Source: Pseudopithomyces maydicus
Taxonomy: Eukaryota; Ascomycota; Dothideomycetes; Pleosporales; Didymosphaeriaceae
DNA length: 64,000 bases
Assembly: GCA_026873275.1 (NCBI GenBank)
Contig: JANTUC010000001.1
Location: 3,822,453 to 3,886,452, forward strand
Direction of reading: 5' to 3'
The position numbers and the translations under genes are program-made. Of this stretch, positions 11,148 to 21,792 are shown piece by piece. Each line of letters begins with the position of its first letter. The stretch's first letter is position 1. The notes beneath the pieces are model-generated. The model was given only the letters and a program-made list of their open reading frames with translations, had not been told where the DNA came from and ran no database searches.

Positions 11148-12734
11148 TTAGTTAAGTTGAGCCATGCGAGACTTACTATCGTCACGTTTAACTATCGGGC
11201 CCCAGTATATCCTTGACTCAGGCTCCCAGTCATTCACAACCATTCCCACAGTAGCGTGCATCGGCAGGTTTTCTGCAAATGGGCACTCCTCATCTCCATA
11301 CAGAAACGCGGCTAGCTCCGCCGAAATGTCAAGTCGTGCATGTGGGGAGAAGAGCTGGTACATGAAGGTGACGGTGGGTTGATCAGGTCGCCACCTTGTG
11401 GTAAGCTCGTTCTTGGCCTGATGCCAGAACTCATGCCATGTGAATTCTTCCGTAAGAATAAGGGAGTCCAGATGGACTGCAGATAGAGATTTGAGTCGCT
11501 CCAAAGCGGCGAGAAGGGATTTGCCGTGCAGGAAGAAATTGCGCAAATGTAGACTTTCTAGTCTTGTTTGAAAAAACTCGAGAGGGATGAGCTCGTCTAT
11601 ATGTATCCAGGGCGTGTCCGTGTTGTTATCGTTTATAATGTCTCGCATGGTATCATGATAGATGCTCGTACACAGCATCAAATGCTTGAGGGCGGAGAGA
11701 TGCGACAGGGCCTTTCTCAAGAGGCCATTATGAAAACATGAAAAGCTTGTCTCTTCAGCAGTGTGGACGTTGAGGCATAATTCCAAACGAGTCAAGGGCA
11801 CGGTGGCGAAAAGCTGCAACGTGGTGGCATATCCCACATTTTGCTGGTCTGAGGCAAAAAGTTGATGGCTGAGGCCAGTTCTTTCGAAGTTTGTATCAGT
11901 GATTAGTTCTCTGACGCTGTGATTTGGATACGAGAACAGCAGTGCGGAAATGACAATCTGGTAGCCCCGCCATTCTTGATGCGCTTCATCCCAGGGCAGC
12001 TTAAGCTTTTCGAATGGGTCCTCATCCTCTGCGGTTTCTCGATCATCATCACCGAGCCAAGGCCATGGCAGGGGCATGCGAAATCCGGGCGGCAATGCTC
12101 GAAAGAATGGCGTAGAGAATTTCGGGAAGAGAGGTTTGAAGCGCCAAGCTTCTGAGGATACTGTAATTCGTTCCAGGTTCGGGAAGGAAGTCAAGCCCAA
12201 CAATAGTGTCTCAACATCCTCCCCTGATTCTATAATTTCCTGCTGTTCGTTGTAGAGATCGTTGTACATGGTGAAACAATCTTCTAAACTCATTTCATTG
12301 AAGTTCGCACCCCATAGCTCTACTCTTCGAGCCAACATCTCTTTCTCGTCGACATCTGCTTCGTCGCATTCCACATCGTGTTCAAAGTGCTCGAACCCCT
12401 TTTCTTCTTGAGATACCGTATCAGCGCAGCCTAAGCAGAGATCCTCACCCAACATAGCTGAATCGTGCAAAGATAGTCTCTGGCGATTATAGAATTTCAA
12501 TCTTGCATCGTCCCAGACAATCTCACGAACTTGGGAGCGAAAATTATCGCTCTTTGCAATGCCGCGGAACGCATTGATATTAGTTTTGTTAGGCGAGAGA
12601 AAGACCCTAGTGAAGCGAAGACGGACCAGTTTGGATATCGTGCGATTAAGTAGGCGCACCTTCTTTAGATCCCCCTGCGGGAGACAATCGCAAATGAGAT
12701 AAAAGACGTCTATCGGGAGAGAGGCGAGCTCCAT
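11148..12734 (-). CDS. F-box-like protein
   Basis: Single exon, 528 aa from the ATG at 12734; an upstream in-frame ATG at 12782 would add 16 residues. Residues 2-45 form an F-box-like segment (LASLPIDVFYLICDCL, then GDLKKVRLLNRTISKLV), followed by RVFLSPNKTNINAFRGI and the VREIVWDDARL block common in fungal F-box proteins of the leucine-rich type. An acidic stretch (about residues 105-135) and several LxxLxLxxxxL-like segments follow, consistent with irregular leucine-rich repeats. The expected role is substrate recognition in an SCF ubiquitin ligase through SKP1 binding; the substrate is unknown. No frame damage is visible. Confidence 0.7.
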   Translation of the reverse strand: MELASLPIDVFYLICDCLPQGDLKKVRLLNRTISKLVRLRFTRVFLSPNKTNINAFRGIAKSDNFRSQVREIVWDDARLKFYNRQRLSLHDSAMLGEDLCLGCADTVSQEEKGFEHFEHDVECDEADVDEKEMLARRVELWGANFNEMSLEDCFTMYNDLYNEQQEIIESGEDVETLLLGLTSFPNLERITVSSEAWRFKPLFPKFSTPFFRALPPGFRMPLPWPWLGDDDRETAEDEDPFEKLKLPWDEAHQEWRGYQIVISALLFSYPNHSVRELITDTNFERTGLSHQLFASDQQNVGYATTLQLFATVPLTRLELCLNVHTAEETSFSCFHNGLLRKALSHLSALKHLMLCTSIYHDTMRDIINDNNTDTPWIHIDELIPLEFFQTRLESLHLRNFFLHGKSLLAALERLKSLSAVHLDSLILTEEFTWHEFWHQAKNELTTRWRPDQPTVTFMYQLFSPHARLDISAELAAFLYGDEECPFAENLPMHATVGMVVNDWEPESRIYWGPIVKRDDSKSRMAQLN

Positions 12735-13934
12735 GATAAATGAAAGGTCTCTGGCAGGAAGTACGGGAAGTAGATATAACATTGGGAGGGAGCGGAGTTC
12801 ACGGCGGGATAGGCAACAGGCTTGGCAACGTTCACTAGTATATCTTTAGTGTCCACATCCTTGCTACTTGGAATATCTTGACATTGAACCATGTTTCAAT
12901 AATACTATTTTCAACAAACAATTGAACGGGTAAACATTTCGCCTCGAAATATAAGCGATCTTTAAAAGACCTATAACATACCTTGGTATTAGCCCAGATA
13001 TTTACTATGCATATAGTTTTCGTTGAACACGATTTTAGATTCCCATTGAGAATAATATAGAATACCATCTGCCCCAATACTGACGAAAATTCACAGTGGA
13101 TATTAAATTTCCCTTCACATAATAATTATTGATGCAACTACTGAATTGCGAAGTCTCCTAGTTTAGAAATAGTAAGCTAGAGCAAGAGCTTATACTTGAA
13201 TTGCAGATAGCAAACATGTATTAACTGGTATAAGTTCTAGATAGAGATGATCTGTAGAGATAGTGCTTAGAAACTAACTAAGAGACAATACTAAATATGT
13301 TAGGTGCGCTAAAAAGAGTGGTAGTCAACAAGCAGATTTGCTAAGCTAAGTGGATTCATGTGTTCCCGTCAGCAGTGAGCATTCTAATGAAGTTCATTTT
13401 CTAAAAATAGTAGTAACAGGCACTCGGATATATACCTATAGGTTTCTCTTCCGACTTCTCGGGTCATTGGCATCGAGAAGAGAGTGAGCGTGACATTAAT
13501 AGCAAGCTTATATTCAAGCATGTAAGATAAACCAAGACTTAAAATAAAGCTTAACTCTAGTTGCCATAATGCAAACCAATCTATTCAAAACCAACAGGAA
13601 CCCGGGGCAACACGATCATATATTCTCTTGGAAACTCTATGGATCTTAGCTAAATCGATACTTAAATTCTAGTAGTAATAAAGCTAGAGTAAGCAGAAAT
13701 GCGAAAATAAAATCGCGACAGAAGAAGAAGTTAGGCGAACATAGCCCTAGATGCTAAACTTGGAATCTACATCGCTTTTAGTGATGACCTGTCTCCACTT
13801 GGGGGCCGGAGTCCTGCCCCGAGTTACATTGATTATATATAACGACCCCGAAAATCTTTTCAAGTCTCTACACAGTTTATTTCGAACACGAAAAAGCATC
13901 TAAAAAGAAGGAATTATTCTTTGTTTCACCCAAA
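12735..13934. other. A/T-leaning intergenic region
   Basis: A 1.2 kb stretch with no coding region, noticeably richer in A/T than its neighbours. Many stops are in all frames. It could be an old eroded insertion, but no terminal repeats or protein fragments are recognisable. A TATATATAA element at 13834-13842 lies about 95 bases upstream of the secreted-protein ATG. Confidence 0.4.
13834..13842 (+). promoter_or_regulatory. TATA box of small secreted protein gene
   Basis: TATATATAA lies about 95 bases before the ATG at 13935. The intervening leader is A/C-rich and ATG-free, a normal core-promoter arrangement for an inducible fungal gene. Confidence 0.5.
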
Positions 13935-14327
13935 ATGCATCCAAAGCCTGCTTTTACTCTCCTCGCCACTCTCGTTGGCCTGGCTGCAGCCGAGTACCTT
14001 GAATGCAACCCCAGTCAACCACGTCTCACTGAAGCTCGTCTGGCGAACATCATCGACGATCTCCGCGCAAGTGACACCAATGTCCAAGCAGTTTATAATG
14101 GTCCGTGCCTCCAGCTCGGTTGTGTTGGAGGCACTGGCGCCTACCTCTGCAGCGAAGGTGCGAACATACAATCGACTAGGTATCTTGCGGAACTTTTCGA
14201 CGAGAAATACAGAGACTGCCACGGGCATACACCTCAGTCTACCGCTGGTGACAGTAGCTTTGCTCCGGCACTAGAGTGGCACAACAATGGGTTCAGGATT
14301 TTCGCTCACGGGAGTGAGCCGTGTTAG
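13935..14327 (+). CDS. small cysteine-rich secreted protein (effector-like)
   Basis: Single exon, 130 aa. The first 19 residues are a signal peptide (Lys4, hydrophobic core AFTLLATLVGL, Ala-Ala-Ala before the likely cleavage site). The mature part of about 110 aa has six cysteines (LEC, GPC, LGC, YLC, RDC and the C-terminal EPC), an even number allowing three disulfides. It has no transmembrane helix and no enzyme motif. Size, cysteine content, a strong TATA box and an A/T-rich upstream flank fit the loose definition of a fungal effector candidate. I do not recognise a family, so virulence or any toxic role is not claimed. Killer-like or antimicrobial roles are alternatives. Confidence 0.75.
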   Translation: MHPKPAFTLLATLVGLAAAEYLECNPSQPRLTEARLANIIDDLRASDTNVQAVYNGPCLQLGCVGGTGAYLCSEGANIQSTRYLAELFDEKYRDCHGHTPQSTAGDSSFAPALEWHNNGFRIFAHGSEPC

Positions 14328-14741
14328 CATTAGAATCAAAATTTGGTAGAGAACGAAATCACAGTTGTATCGAGTTATGTCTTTTGTTTTTTTTATCCAG
14401 TGAATTTATAGCCACATCCAAGCTTATTCGCCGCCTGCCAGCACATTGTAGTCACTATCTCGTTTAGCCAGACCACCGTAGAAAAAACGACATGTCGAAC
14501 AACGAAGAGAAATTCAAGCCAAAGTTAGCCTTTATAATGGATATAATGGTGATAGGATGCTCCACCAGCATAACGAGGAAACTTCGTTGAAGAAGAAACA
14601 ATCGAAAGTGGGAAAGAGCCCTTCGAAGATAAGGAAAGGGTCATTCAAACTAAGGAAGCTGCAAACATGGCACAATAATAAAAAGCCTACACTTCGTCTG
14701 TTCATCAGATCTTGATCAGTAGCAGCACCGCCAGCACCACC

Positions 14742-14772
<31 letters not shown>

Positions 14773-14798
14773 ACAGCAGCACCACCACCACCACCACG
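14328..14798. other. intergenic/5' leader containing CAG/CAC trinucleotide run
   Basis: No gene on either strand. The 3' part (14719-14798) is a dense AGC/ACC trinucleotide repeat immediately upstream of the next ATG. Confidence 0.5.
14719..14797. repeat. AGC/ACC trinucleotide microsatellite
   Basis: Interrupted (AGC)n then (ACC)n over about 79 bases, ending directly at the ATG at 14799. It would encode poly-Ser/Thr if read in frame, but no in-frame ATG precedes it, so it is probably 5' UTR. Confidence 0.85.
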
Positions 14799-15393
14799 AT
14801 GCTGTCCGTCGGCGAAATCGTGATGATCTCTGTCGGGGCGGCCGCTTTGGCCTGGGCTGTCTGGCTGGGCCTTCGGGCTAACCGGAGGACGGACGAGGGG
14901 CTTCGGCTCCAGGTTAGTTCTCCTGTCCTGATTTCTATACACGATATCTACCATGGCTTGGTTCATATATCTCTTCTTTTTCATCTTGTCGCCCTATTAT
15001 TTAAAGCGTCGTTCCGTGACGTTCAAATACGCCAGTGCTGGGATGATTTCACAAAGACAAAAAGAGTTTATTGTAAAGAGAAGAACTGACATCGTTTAGA
15101 GACTGGACTTTGCCGAGCGGGGGATTAATATCCCCCCGCCGCCTCCCACCCTCCCCGCCCGCGCCTTCACCGCCGCCGGCCGCGCCCTCGCCCGCCCCCT
15201 CGCCGCCGCCGGCACCCGCCTCGCGCCCCCCTCCCGCCCCCACCACCGCCGCCCCCACCGCCGCTCCCACCGCCGCGCCCACCACTCCCCCCGCCACCAC
15301 CACCACCTCCCCCACCACCTCCGGCGCCGCCGCCACCTCCCTCGCCCCTGGCGAGACCCGCTTGCGGGTAGTATCGGGTTGTTAGAACCTTGA
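14799..15393 (+). CDS. small single-pass membrane protein, hypothetical
   Basis: Exons 14799-14912 and 15100-15393 join in phase 0 to 135 aa; the intron has GTTAGT, an AACTGAC branch site and TTTAG. Residues 4-24 (VGEIVMISVGAAALAWAVWL) form one transmembrane helix followed by LRANRRTDEGLRLQ, a positive-inside cytosolic segment. After splicing comes LDFAERGINIPPPPPTLPAR and then an Ala/Arg-rich helix-like stretch. The last 50 residues are His/Arg-rich low complexity derived from a C-rich tract. In a second frame the same DNA encodes Pro/Ala/Thr-rich sequence, so the true C-terminus is uncertain and a one-base error is possible. No family is recognised; the proline run could be an SH3- or profilin-type ligand. 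Confidence 0.5.
15125..15360. repeat. C-rich low-complexity tract
   Basis: About 235 bases made almost only of C and G with CACC/CCGCC periodicity on the plus strand, embedded in exon 2 of the small membrane-protein gene. Several frames stay open across it on both strands purely because of composition, so those ORFs are not evidence of genes. Confidence 0.8.
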
Positions 15394-15400
15394 TAGCTAC

Positions 15401-15500
15401 GAAGGAAAACGGAAGGAACCCGGGGAGACAAAACCTCGTAAACAAAGTCCGAAGGAAAACGGCAGGAACCCGGGGAGACAAAACCTCGTAAACAAAGATT
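15401..15500. repeat. 50-bp direct tandem duplication
   Basis: Two adjacent 50-base copies (15401-15450, 15451-15500) share GAAGGAAAACGG and CCCGGGGAGACAAAACCTCG and differ at only a few positions. The duplication must be recent. It follows the stop codon of the small membrane-protein gene. Confidence 0.9.
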
Positions 15501-15655
15501 CCCCTGGGGGGACCGGTACGTTGGCGAACGTCCAGGGGCTGCCATTACTCAGGCTCCAAACCCGGTCACCAGTAGGAGGTCGAACAAAAAGAGGTAATAC
15601 GCCCAATTGATGAACTCTGAATGGAGACTGACACCATACAGACATATCATCGCGC

Positions 15656-16684
15656 CTAGCAATCTATCCCACTGGTTTTACAGCTTCGCCTTTCTTTCAG
15701 TCTTGTTCGGCTCGACTCATACGGATCACTGATGGTGCCATTTCCTTCAAAGGCCCTCAATCCTCTGGCTAGGTCTATGTATTCATCACTCAGTGGCCAG
15801 CAGCTTGTTGGTCCTGGCAACAAAGACTCCTCCTGCAGTTCTTTCGAAGTGCGCAGCTCTTCCAAGGCGTTTTCCTTCTGGAATGTCACAAAATAGTCTT
15901 CCAAAACCAGGCGTACTTCATTTTCCAAAACAAATTTTTGGAGCAAAAAACCGTGCGAGGCTATTATATCGCCTAGGTCTGTTGTATATGGCCACGTCAT
16001 CCAATAGCCAAGAAGTGTGCTTTCTGGTCTACTGCATCCGTCGCCACGCTCAAATCTTCCTATGAGTTCCAAAGCAAAACTCGAATCCATTCCAAAGTAT
16101 TGGATGGGTTCTAGCACCATCTTTTGAACAAGACATTTGTCCCTCGGATCGACTAAAAGCCAGCGGCCCCGAGCCATTTCTCTGACCAAGTCTGTTAAAA
16201 AAACATACAACAGAGGGGGTTTGTACAAGAAGTGTCGAATAGCGAGGGCATACCTTTGAAGGGCTCGAACAAGAGCGCACATCTCCACCGCTATCGACTT
16301 CCCTTTTTTATCCAACATCGAAGATGAATCTTCAATCGCCAGCGATGGCCCCCAGCTAGGATCAGTCTTCACTAGGGCCTTTTTGAGGCGCCCGCAATCT
16401 GTGCTGAAGGTGACAGCCATAATATCGACAAGAACCCAATGGAAGTGGCTTCGACGAAGAAGTTGTGTTTCTTCGGCCAATCTGGTCAGAACAGGGTAGG
16501 GAGTGTTTCGGTTGGATGCATCATCGTCCGTATCCTTGTCCGAAGACCGTTCGGTATATGGGGGTGGCGGAGTGCTCGGATCATTTCTTTTGTTCTTCCG
16601 TTCAGGCTCGGCAACTGTCTCTGCGTCCAGGTTTTTGTGGTCTGTTTTTTTCCAGAATCGTTTTGATGTGTGAGCTCCGGTCAT
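15656..16684 (-). CDS. hypothetical protein, orphan
   Basis: Single exon, 342 aa. The N-terminal 70 residues are charged and disordered (KKTDHKNLDAETVAEPERK, then a PPPPY stretch that resembles a WW-domain ligand). The rest looks like a folded alpha-rich domain with TFSTDCGRLKKALVKTDPSW, ALVRALQRYALAIRHFLYKP and LLVDPRDKCLVQKMVLEPIQ. No signal peptide or transmembrane segment is seen. I do not recognise the family. The ORF ends close to the 50-bp tandem duplication and stands alone on its strand. Confidence 0.55.
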   Translation of the reverse strand: MTGAHTSKRFWKKTDHKNLDAETVAEPERKNKRNDPSTPPPPYTERSSDKDTDDDASNRNTPYPVLTRLAEETQLLRRSHFHWVLVDIMAVTFSTDCGRLKKALVKTDPSWGPSLAIEDSSSMLDKKGKSIAVEMCALVRALQRYALAIRHFLYKPPLLYVFLTDLVREMARGRWLLVDPRDKCLVQKMVLEPIQYFGMDSSFALELIGRFERGDGCSRPESTLLGYWMTWPYTTDLGDIIASHGFLLQKFVLENEVRLVLEDYFVTFQKENALEELRTSKELQEESLLPGPTSCWPLSDEYIDLARGLRAFEGNGTISDPYESSRTRLKERRSCKTSGIDC

Positions 16685-18028
16685 TGTTGGACTTGTTATT
16701 TCAGGTCTAGATGTGAAATTGGGCCTATTTTGAGGTTCTTTAGAGTTTATCCCAATGCGAGCTAATATATCTTTGAGATACCGTGTGAAAACTTTGGCAT
16801 TCGTCCGAAGTGGTAACGCGGCTCAAAACTCCAATTATAATTCCAATATGCAAGTCAGTAAAGAGGTGACTACAGGCTAGCAGGTTATCGAGGATAACAG
16901 GAGAATTTATCTTTGCGAGGAGAGAAGACTTGTTGGGTCAAAAATAATCTTAGTTCTAGCGCTCCTTGATCCAGGTTTGGTTTTAGGATTGTTGGGCTGG
17001 GAACTGCCTGGTCATGGCTAGTCTATCCAGATTTGCACCGAACCACTAGCAACGGATATGACCAACGAGAACGCAGCGTATTCAAACATCTGGTTAACAA
17101 TGGCCCCCTTAATGAGCCACGGCCATATCCAATCTATGTGTTTGGCTGTGTTTGTAGCTCTGTAGATAATAAAGCAGCGGCACTGGTACGGGCGTATGCT
17201 TAGGCATGTGGGCTCGCTAAGCTTTCTGGGGCAACTGGTGAACAGTCTAAGAACGTAAGGTAAATGCATGATAACATTACCTGCCTCATTCTGTAAGCAG
17301 AAGTACAGATTTTCCAAGTTCTTGTTATGCTATTTGTCTCTTGGTGGAGATTGGAAGAAAGTGGGAATGCTGATTTGGTGAGGGATTGGGTCGTTGCTTA
17401 GAAGTTTTGTGAGCTTGCGTGGGCAGTGTCTGTTACAACGTCAAGATGGTTAGTCTTCGCTTTCTACTTTTTGTGGAACATATCTGTATCTTCAGAAACC
17501 GTGATACTGACTGCGCTTCTCCTGAAAACAAGAAGGGCGCGCCTGTGATGACGATGTTTCGTCACTCGATAATTCTGCCAAGTACTATCTGCACATTTGT
17601 TGACCTCTACACCTTTTGTGTCATTAAATCCGTCCAAGGTTACTCTCATGATATAATAATATAAAACATCACCAATAATATACCTTATCGAGTAAATAGC
17701 AAGACTTTTACAATTTCCATAAACCACACATTCAAGCTGTGTACTTACCCGCCCAATTCACATATAATGTGACATGAATGGTGACTCTCAGATTTTTAAT
17801 GCCTGTAGACTTGTCTTGACTCTGGAATAGTGAGACATATGACCTGGTAGGTCTTTGATATGTAAATTGAACATTGGTGACATAATGTTATTGTCACTAG
17901 CTTTTCCTTCTACCATCGTGGAACACTGTGATTGTATATACAGATAAACCCGCTCGCCTTTTGTCCGTGAAGGTCACGTCCGTCCAGACTCTCGTTGCTA
18001 ATTAGAAATGGCATAGTAATAGGCCTCT
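16685..18028. other. intergenic region, no gene seen
   Basis: 1.3 kb with only short unrelated ORFs. Nothing resembling RNA genes, terminal repeats or a transposase could be made out. Confidence 0.4.
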
Positions 18029-19819
18029 TTAATCGACTCTTGCCGCCCTGACTTCGGTAACAGGTCCCTTGTAGACCTTCCTTCCTTGTATCATGTACAT
18101 TACCAATGATAGCACAAAAACACCAACAAAAAGTACAACTGACCAGTTGAAGTTCTCCAGTGTAACGGGTATCTCGTTCGGCCAGAACGCCCAGAAAAAG
18201 GAAAATGTAGAATACAAAAGCCCAATCACGTTGATGGGAACACCCCACTTCCCAAGGCTCCATCTTGCCGTGGGGATAAGCTCGGGGTGCCTGATGCGGC
18301 GGTACAAGACGCAGGAGATAGATACTGCGTAGGTACTAAACAACGCGACAACCTGCAAAGATATAATCGCGTTAAATGCTACTTCAGAGCCGATGTTGAT
18401 AAGCGATAGCAGCATGGTGATAAGACAGGTGACAGCGATCGCGTTGGCGGGGACCTCGTTCCGGACTTTGCTAAGCCATTTACTGAAAGGTAAACCGTTG
18501 TCTCGTGCGAAAGCGAACGTCTGGCGAGCTGTCGAGGCATTGAACGAGATGTTGGCGGCGATGATGAGAATGAGGACGAGGATAGTCAACGCATTGACCC
18601 CACTCGTACTGACAGCACTCTTGAATACGTAGATGAAAGGATAACCACTGGGATCATCAAGCGCATTCTCGATACTGTCAATGCTGAAAAGATAGGTAAT
18701 GAGCAGAATGATGGCCATGGCTCCATTCCCGATGTATGACCAGAAGAGTGAAATCGGAACGTAGCGACCAGCGTCGCGCACTTCTTCGGACATGTGTGCC
18801 GTTGCATCACTTCCTACACATGTGTTAGTATCGGTATTATCTGTACGGGCGTCATAGTAGAATAAAGTCACGTACCCAGCATAGCATACAGAGCTGTGAT
18901 TTGTCCGACCATCAAACTCAGTCCCATCGTCGGCCATCCTCCAGCATTCGTGAACTCGGTAAAGACAGCCTTTGCGCTCTGGTGGGGCGCCAAAACCCAG
19001 AGAGTTATTATGACTGTCAGGAAAACGATGATGTGAAGAATCAGAAGACCATTCTGGATACGCGCCCAGATATCAGACGCCCAAATATTAACCACGCATA
19101 GGACTATGACGGAGGCGAATACGAATAGAGTGCCTTGCCATGCTTTCGGTTCGTAATCCGGATAATTGACGACAAGAAGAGCTTGGATGATAGTCCCGGT
19201 CAAGAACGAGCCAGATGCATTACCAGCTTGCCAGGACAAAGTGGACATCCACCCTACGACGTAAGACAGAGACTGTTGTAGACCTGGCGGCGCGAACTCA
19301 GACACCCAGTGGTATTGCCCACCAGAGATGGGTGCCATTGATGCCATTTCTGCAAGGCTGAGTTCGACGAAACCGAAACCAATAAATGTCCAGATGTAAG
19401 ACCAGAAGACTCCCGCGAGTCCTCCATCGATGAGACCCTGGGTGTTTGCAACGAGAAGAAACTCCCATACGGCGGTTAAGATCACTGCGAAACTGAGCGC
19501 AGATAAAGGACGATAATTTCTCTGCATGCGGGTCAGCGCTGAAGTGACATTATGCGCCTGTGTTGCGACTCGTCGCACACGCAGAATTGAACGCAGTGGG
19601 TGAAGGCGATCGAGACGAACGTACCTTTAGCTCTTGCACCTTGCCCATCCTCCACATGTCCCTCTGGTCGGACTTTGTGAATCCCGGCCGGGCAGGGTTG
19701 GCCCTCGAGTAAACATCGTCTGCACTGTCGCCGTCTTCCATGCCGTCGAGTGTGTAGTTTCCTTGCTTCAATTCAATAGAAGAATTTTGGGCGGCTTGCT
19801 CATCGTTAGTTCCCACCAT
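18029..19819 (-). CDS. amino-acid/GABA/choline permease (APC superfamily)
   Basis: Exons 19625-19819, 18876-19521 and 18029-18813 splice exactly in frame to 541 aa. The introns are 103 and 62 bases; branch sites are GCTGAC and TACTAAC. A charged N-terminal tail of about 65 aa precedes RNYRPLSALSF and roughly twelve hydrophobic helices. Diagnostic segments are VELSLAEMASMAPISGGQYH with WVSEFAPP (helix 2-3 region), NASGSFLTGTII, and the AMLGSDATAHMSEEVRDAGR loop that is typical of the fungal choline/GABA/amino-acid permease family (Hnm1/Uga4-like). It is expected to be a plasma-membrane uptake transporter using the proton gradient. The exact substrate (GABA, choline, polyamine or amino acid) cannot be assigned. 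It is intact, with no frameshift. Confidence 0.92.
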
Positions 19820-21792
19820 TTTATCAGCCTCCCATGCCCCAATGGTACTTGGTATCCCCTTTAAATCCTCGTGCAATAGAGAAAGGGCAAAATTCGCGAC
19901 GAGACAAGCGGCAAGAGGGATGTAATTGCTGCAGGATGAAACGGCAGAGAAAGTGCCGAGCCGCAACGCAAACCGCCAGCCTGGGTCGTCCGCGGTTTTC
20001 AATCAGAGGATTATTTTCCTAACAATCCTGCACATGCAACGACCCTTGAGGTATACCCTAGGGAGGTTTCGAAGTGGCAAGCGTTCCGATTTGTCGAGCA
20101 GAAATCCTAGCTCCTTTCGCTCGGGTGCGTCCGACGCGAGTGGAAGGATCCGCAAATTCAGATTGAGTATTGCGTATCCAGTTATCACCAACCAATCAAC
20201 AACTTTGCGCCAAGCTTGGGGTTCAGCTGCTCTTTTTGAAAGGGTAAAGGAAGCGTGACATCGATGCCAGATGGTAGATCAGTGAGTTCCATGCCACTGT
20301 GGTTTGTACATCTCCCACCACGACTGCGCTGGCACATGCCCCCGTTCCCTCGTGACGTATGGATATGCCTCCAGAATCCTCACCTTGTTGCTCTCGTATA
20401 GGGTACGTATATGCGCCTGACTCGTTCACCTACAGTTTCCGTAGTTTCCGTTGAAAAGCGGGTATCTGTCGCCGTGGGGGCTTCGTGTTTAGGATGGCTG
20501 TAAGCGACTTTTTATGACAGGCGAGAACTAAGTACTTGGCAGCGTGCGCTGAACGCTCCCACAAACCAACAAAAGTCGTGTAACGCGAAACAGTTAAATC
20601 AGCTGATAATCTAGGCTAGATAATTTAACTATCCCAGTACATTAATCGTTTGCGGCCTACGAACTCCCAGAACTGCCGAATGGTCTGACACCGCATCCGA
20701 AAAAACGGGTCATTAGCCTACGGGATAAACTAAACCACAAGGGTACAAATGCTCTCTGGAGCGTAAGCTATCGTGTAGTTCCCGCAAGGAGAAAGCTTGG
20801 TAGCTTGCGCATAAGTCTACCTTCTCTTCTGTTCAGGCAAGACACTGACGAAGCATGCCCCTAGGGAACCAGGCTTGTGCTATGTACATGCTGTGATTAC
20901 TATTAATATTTGTAAGGTTGTTCGATGTGACTAGGCCGCGAGTGGCACAGATCCCCCATGCGCCATCCCGGAATTCGACCGTAATGCCGGAGCTGCTGAT
21001 AAGGTGGGCAATAGTGCAGTAGGTCTCCACGTGGGTTGAACGAGGCCCGGAGCTTTTGCCGCGGCTCGCAATTCGTGCGAAGACACAGGTTTTTGCTATG
21101 CATAAAGTTATTTGCATTCATCGCGAACAGATTTTATCAGCCCCATCGACTGTATTGACTATATTAAGCTTGTCGCATCGTATCGATGCTCGCGATGCTA
21201 CGCAAGGAGGCAAAACCCCAAATGACACGTGTGAACACGAGCCTACGATATTGGCTCGTAACCAACCCAAGTACGGCGATCTTGTGCGACGGTAGCTGTC
21301 TCTCAAGCGGTTGCCTCGTTCTTACCCGCATGGTTACATGCCTTCTGCTTCGGCGTGGTGATCAGCACTCGGCTGATGCAGGCTGCAGGCTGGTCAGCAA
21401 CAAGCGAATTGCAACATCGAGAGCGTGCTACTGAAAGGATAATGGCTGCAAATGGGCAGTATAACCTGTTTCATTAAGCCCATGCCCACCAATCTCACAT
21501 GCGCGAGTGATTCCAGCACTGACCGCCCATCCCCTGATATTCTTTGCAGCCTAACGCCGTTGAGAGAACTCCCCAGAACTCAAACGACTTCTCGAAGGAT
21601 ACAGAACCCTCCCTTGTTGGTGAGCACATGCTCTGCGTATCACAGTACGCGCTCACTTCGGGGAGATCATCCCTGTGCCACTCCACTTACGTCGACCCTT
21701 TAAATCGGCACTAGCCCCCGTACCCGCGCTTCCGAACACCTGAACTAATGTATTTCGGAAAACGTATTTTGCGTACTCGTTGAGGTACAGCG
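19820..21792. other. divergent intergenic region, no gene seen
   Basis: About 2 kb between the permease (minus) and the rhodopsin-domain gene (plus). Short ORFs occur on both strands but none shows a signal peptide, motif or codon pattern of a gene. It presumably holds both promoters. Confidence 0.4.

Noticed and set aside
15096..15545. Long minus-strand ORFs rich in Gly/Arg/Ala across the C-rich tract
   Set aside because: They are open only because the DNA lacks A/T-containing stop codons; the amino-acid composition is low complexity and shared by several frames.
17018..17317. 99-aa minus-strand ORF
   Set aside because: No motif, signal or compositional support; length is within chance expectation.
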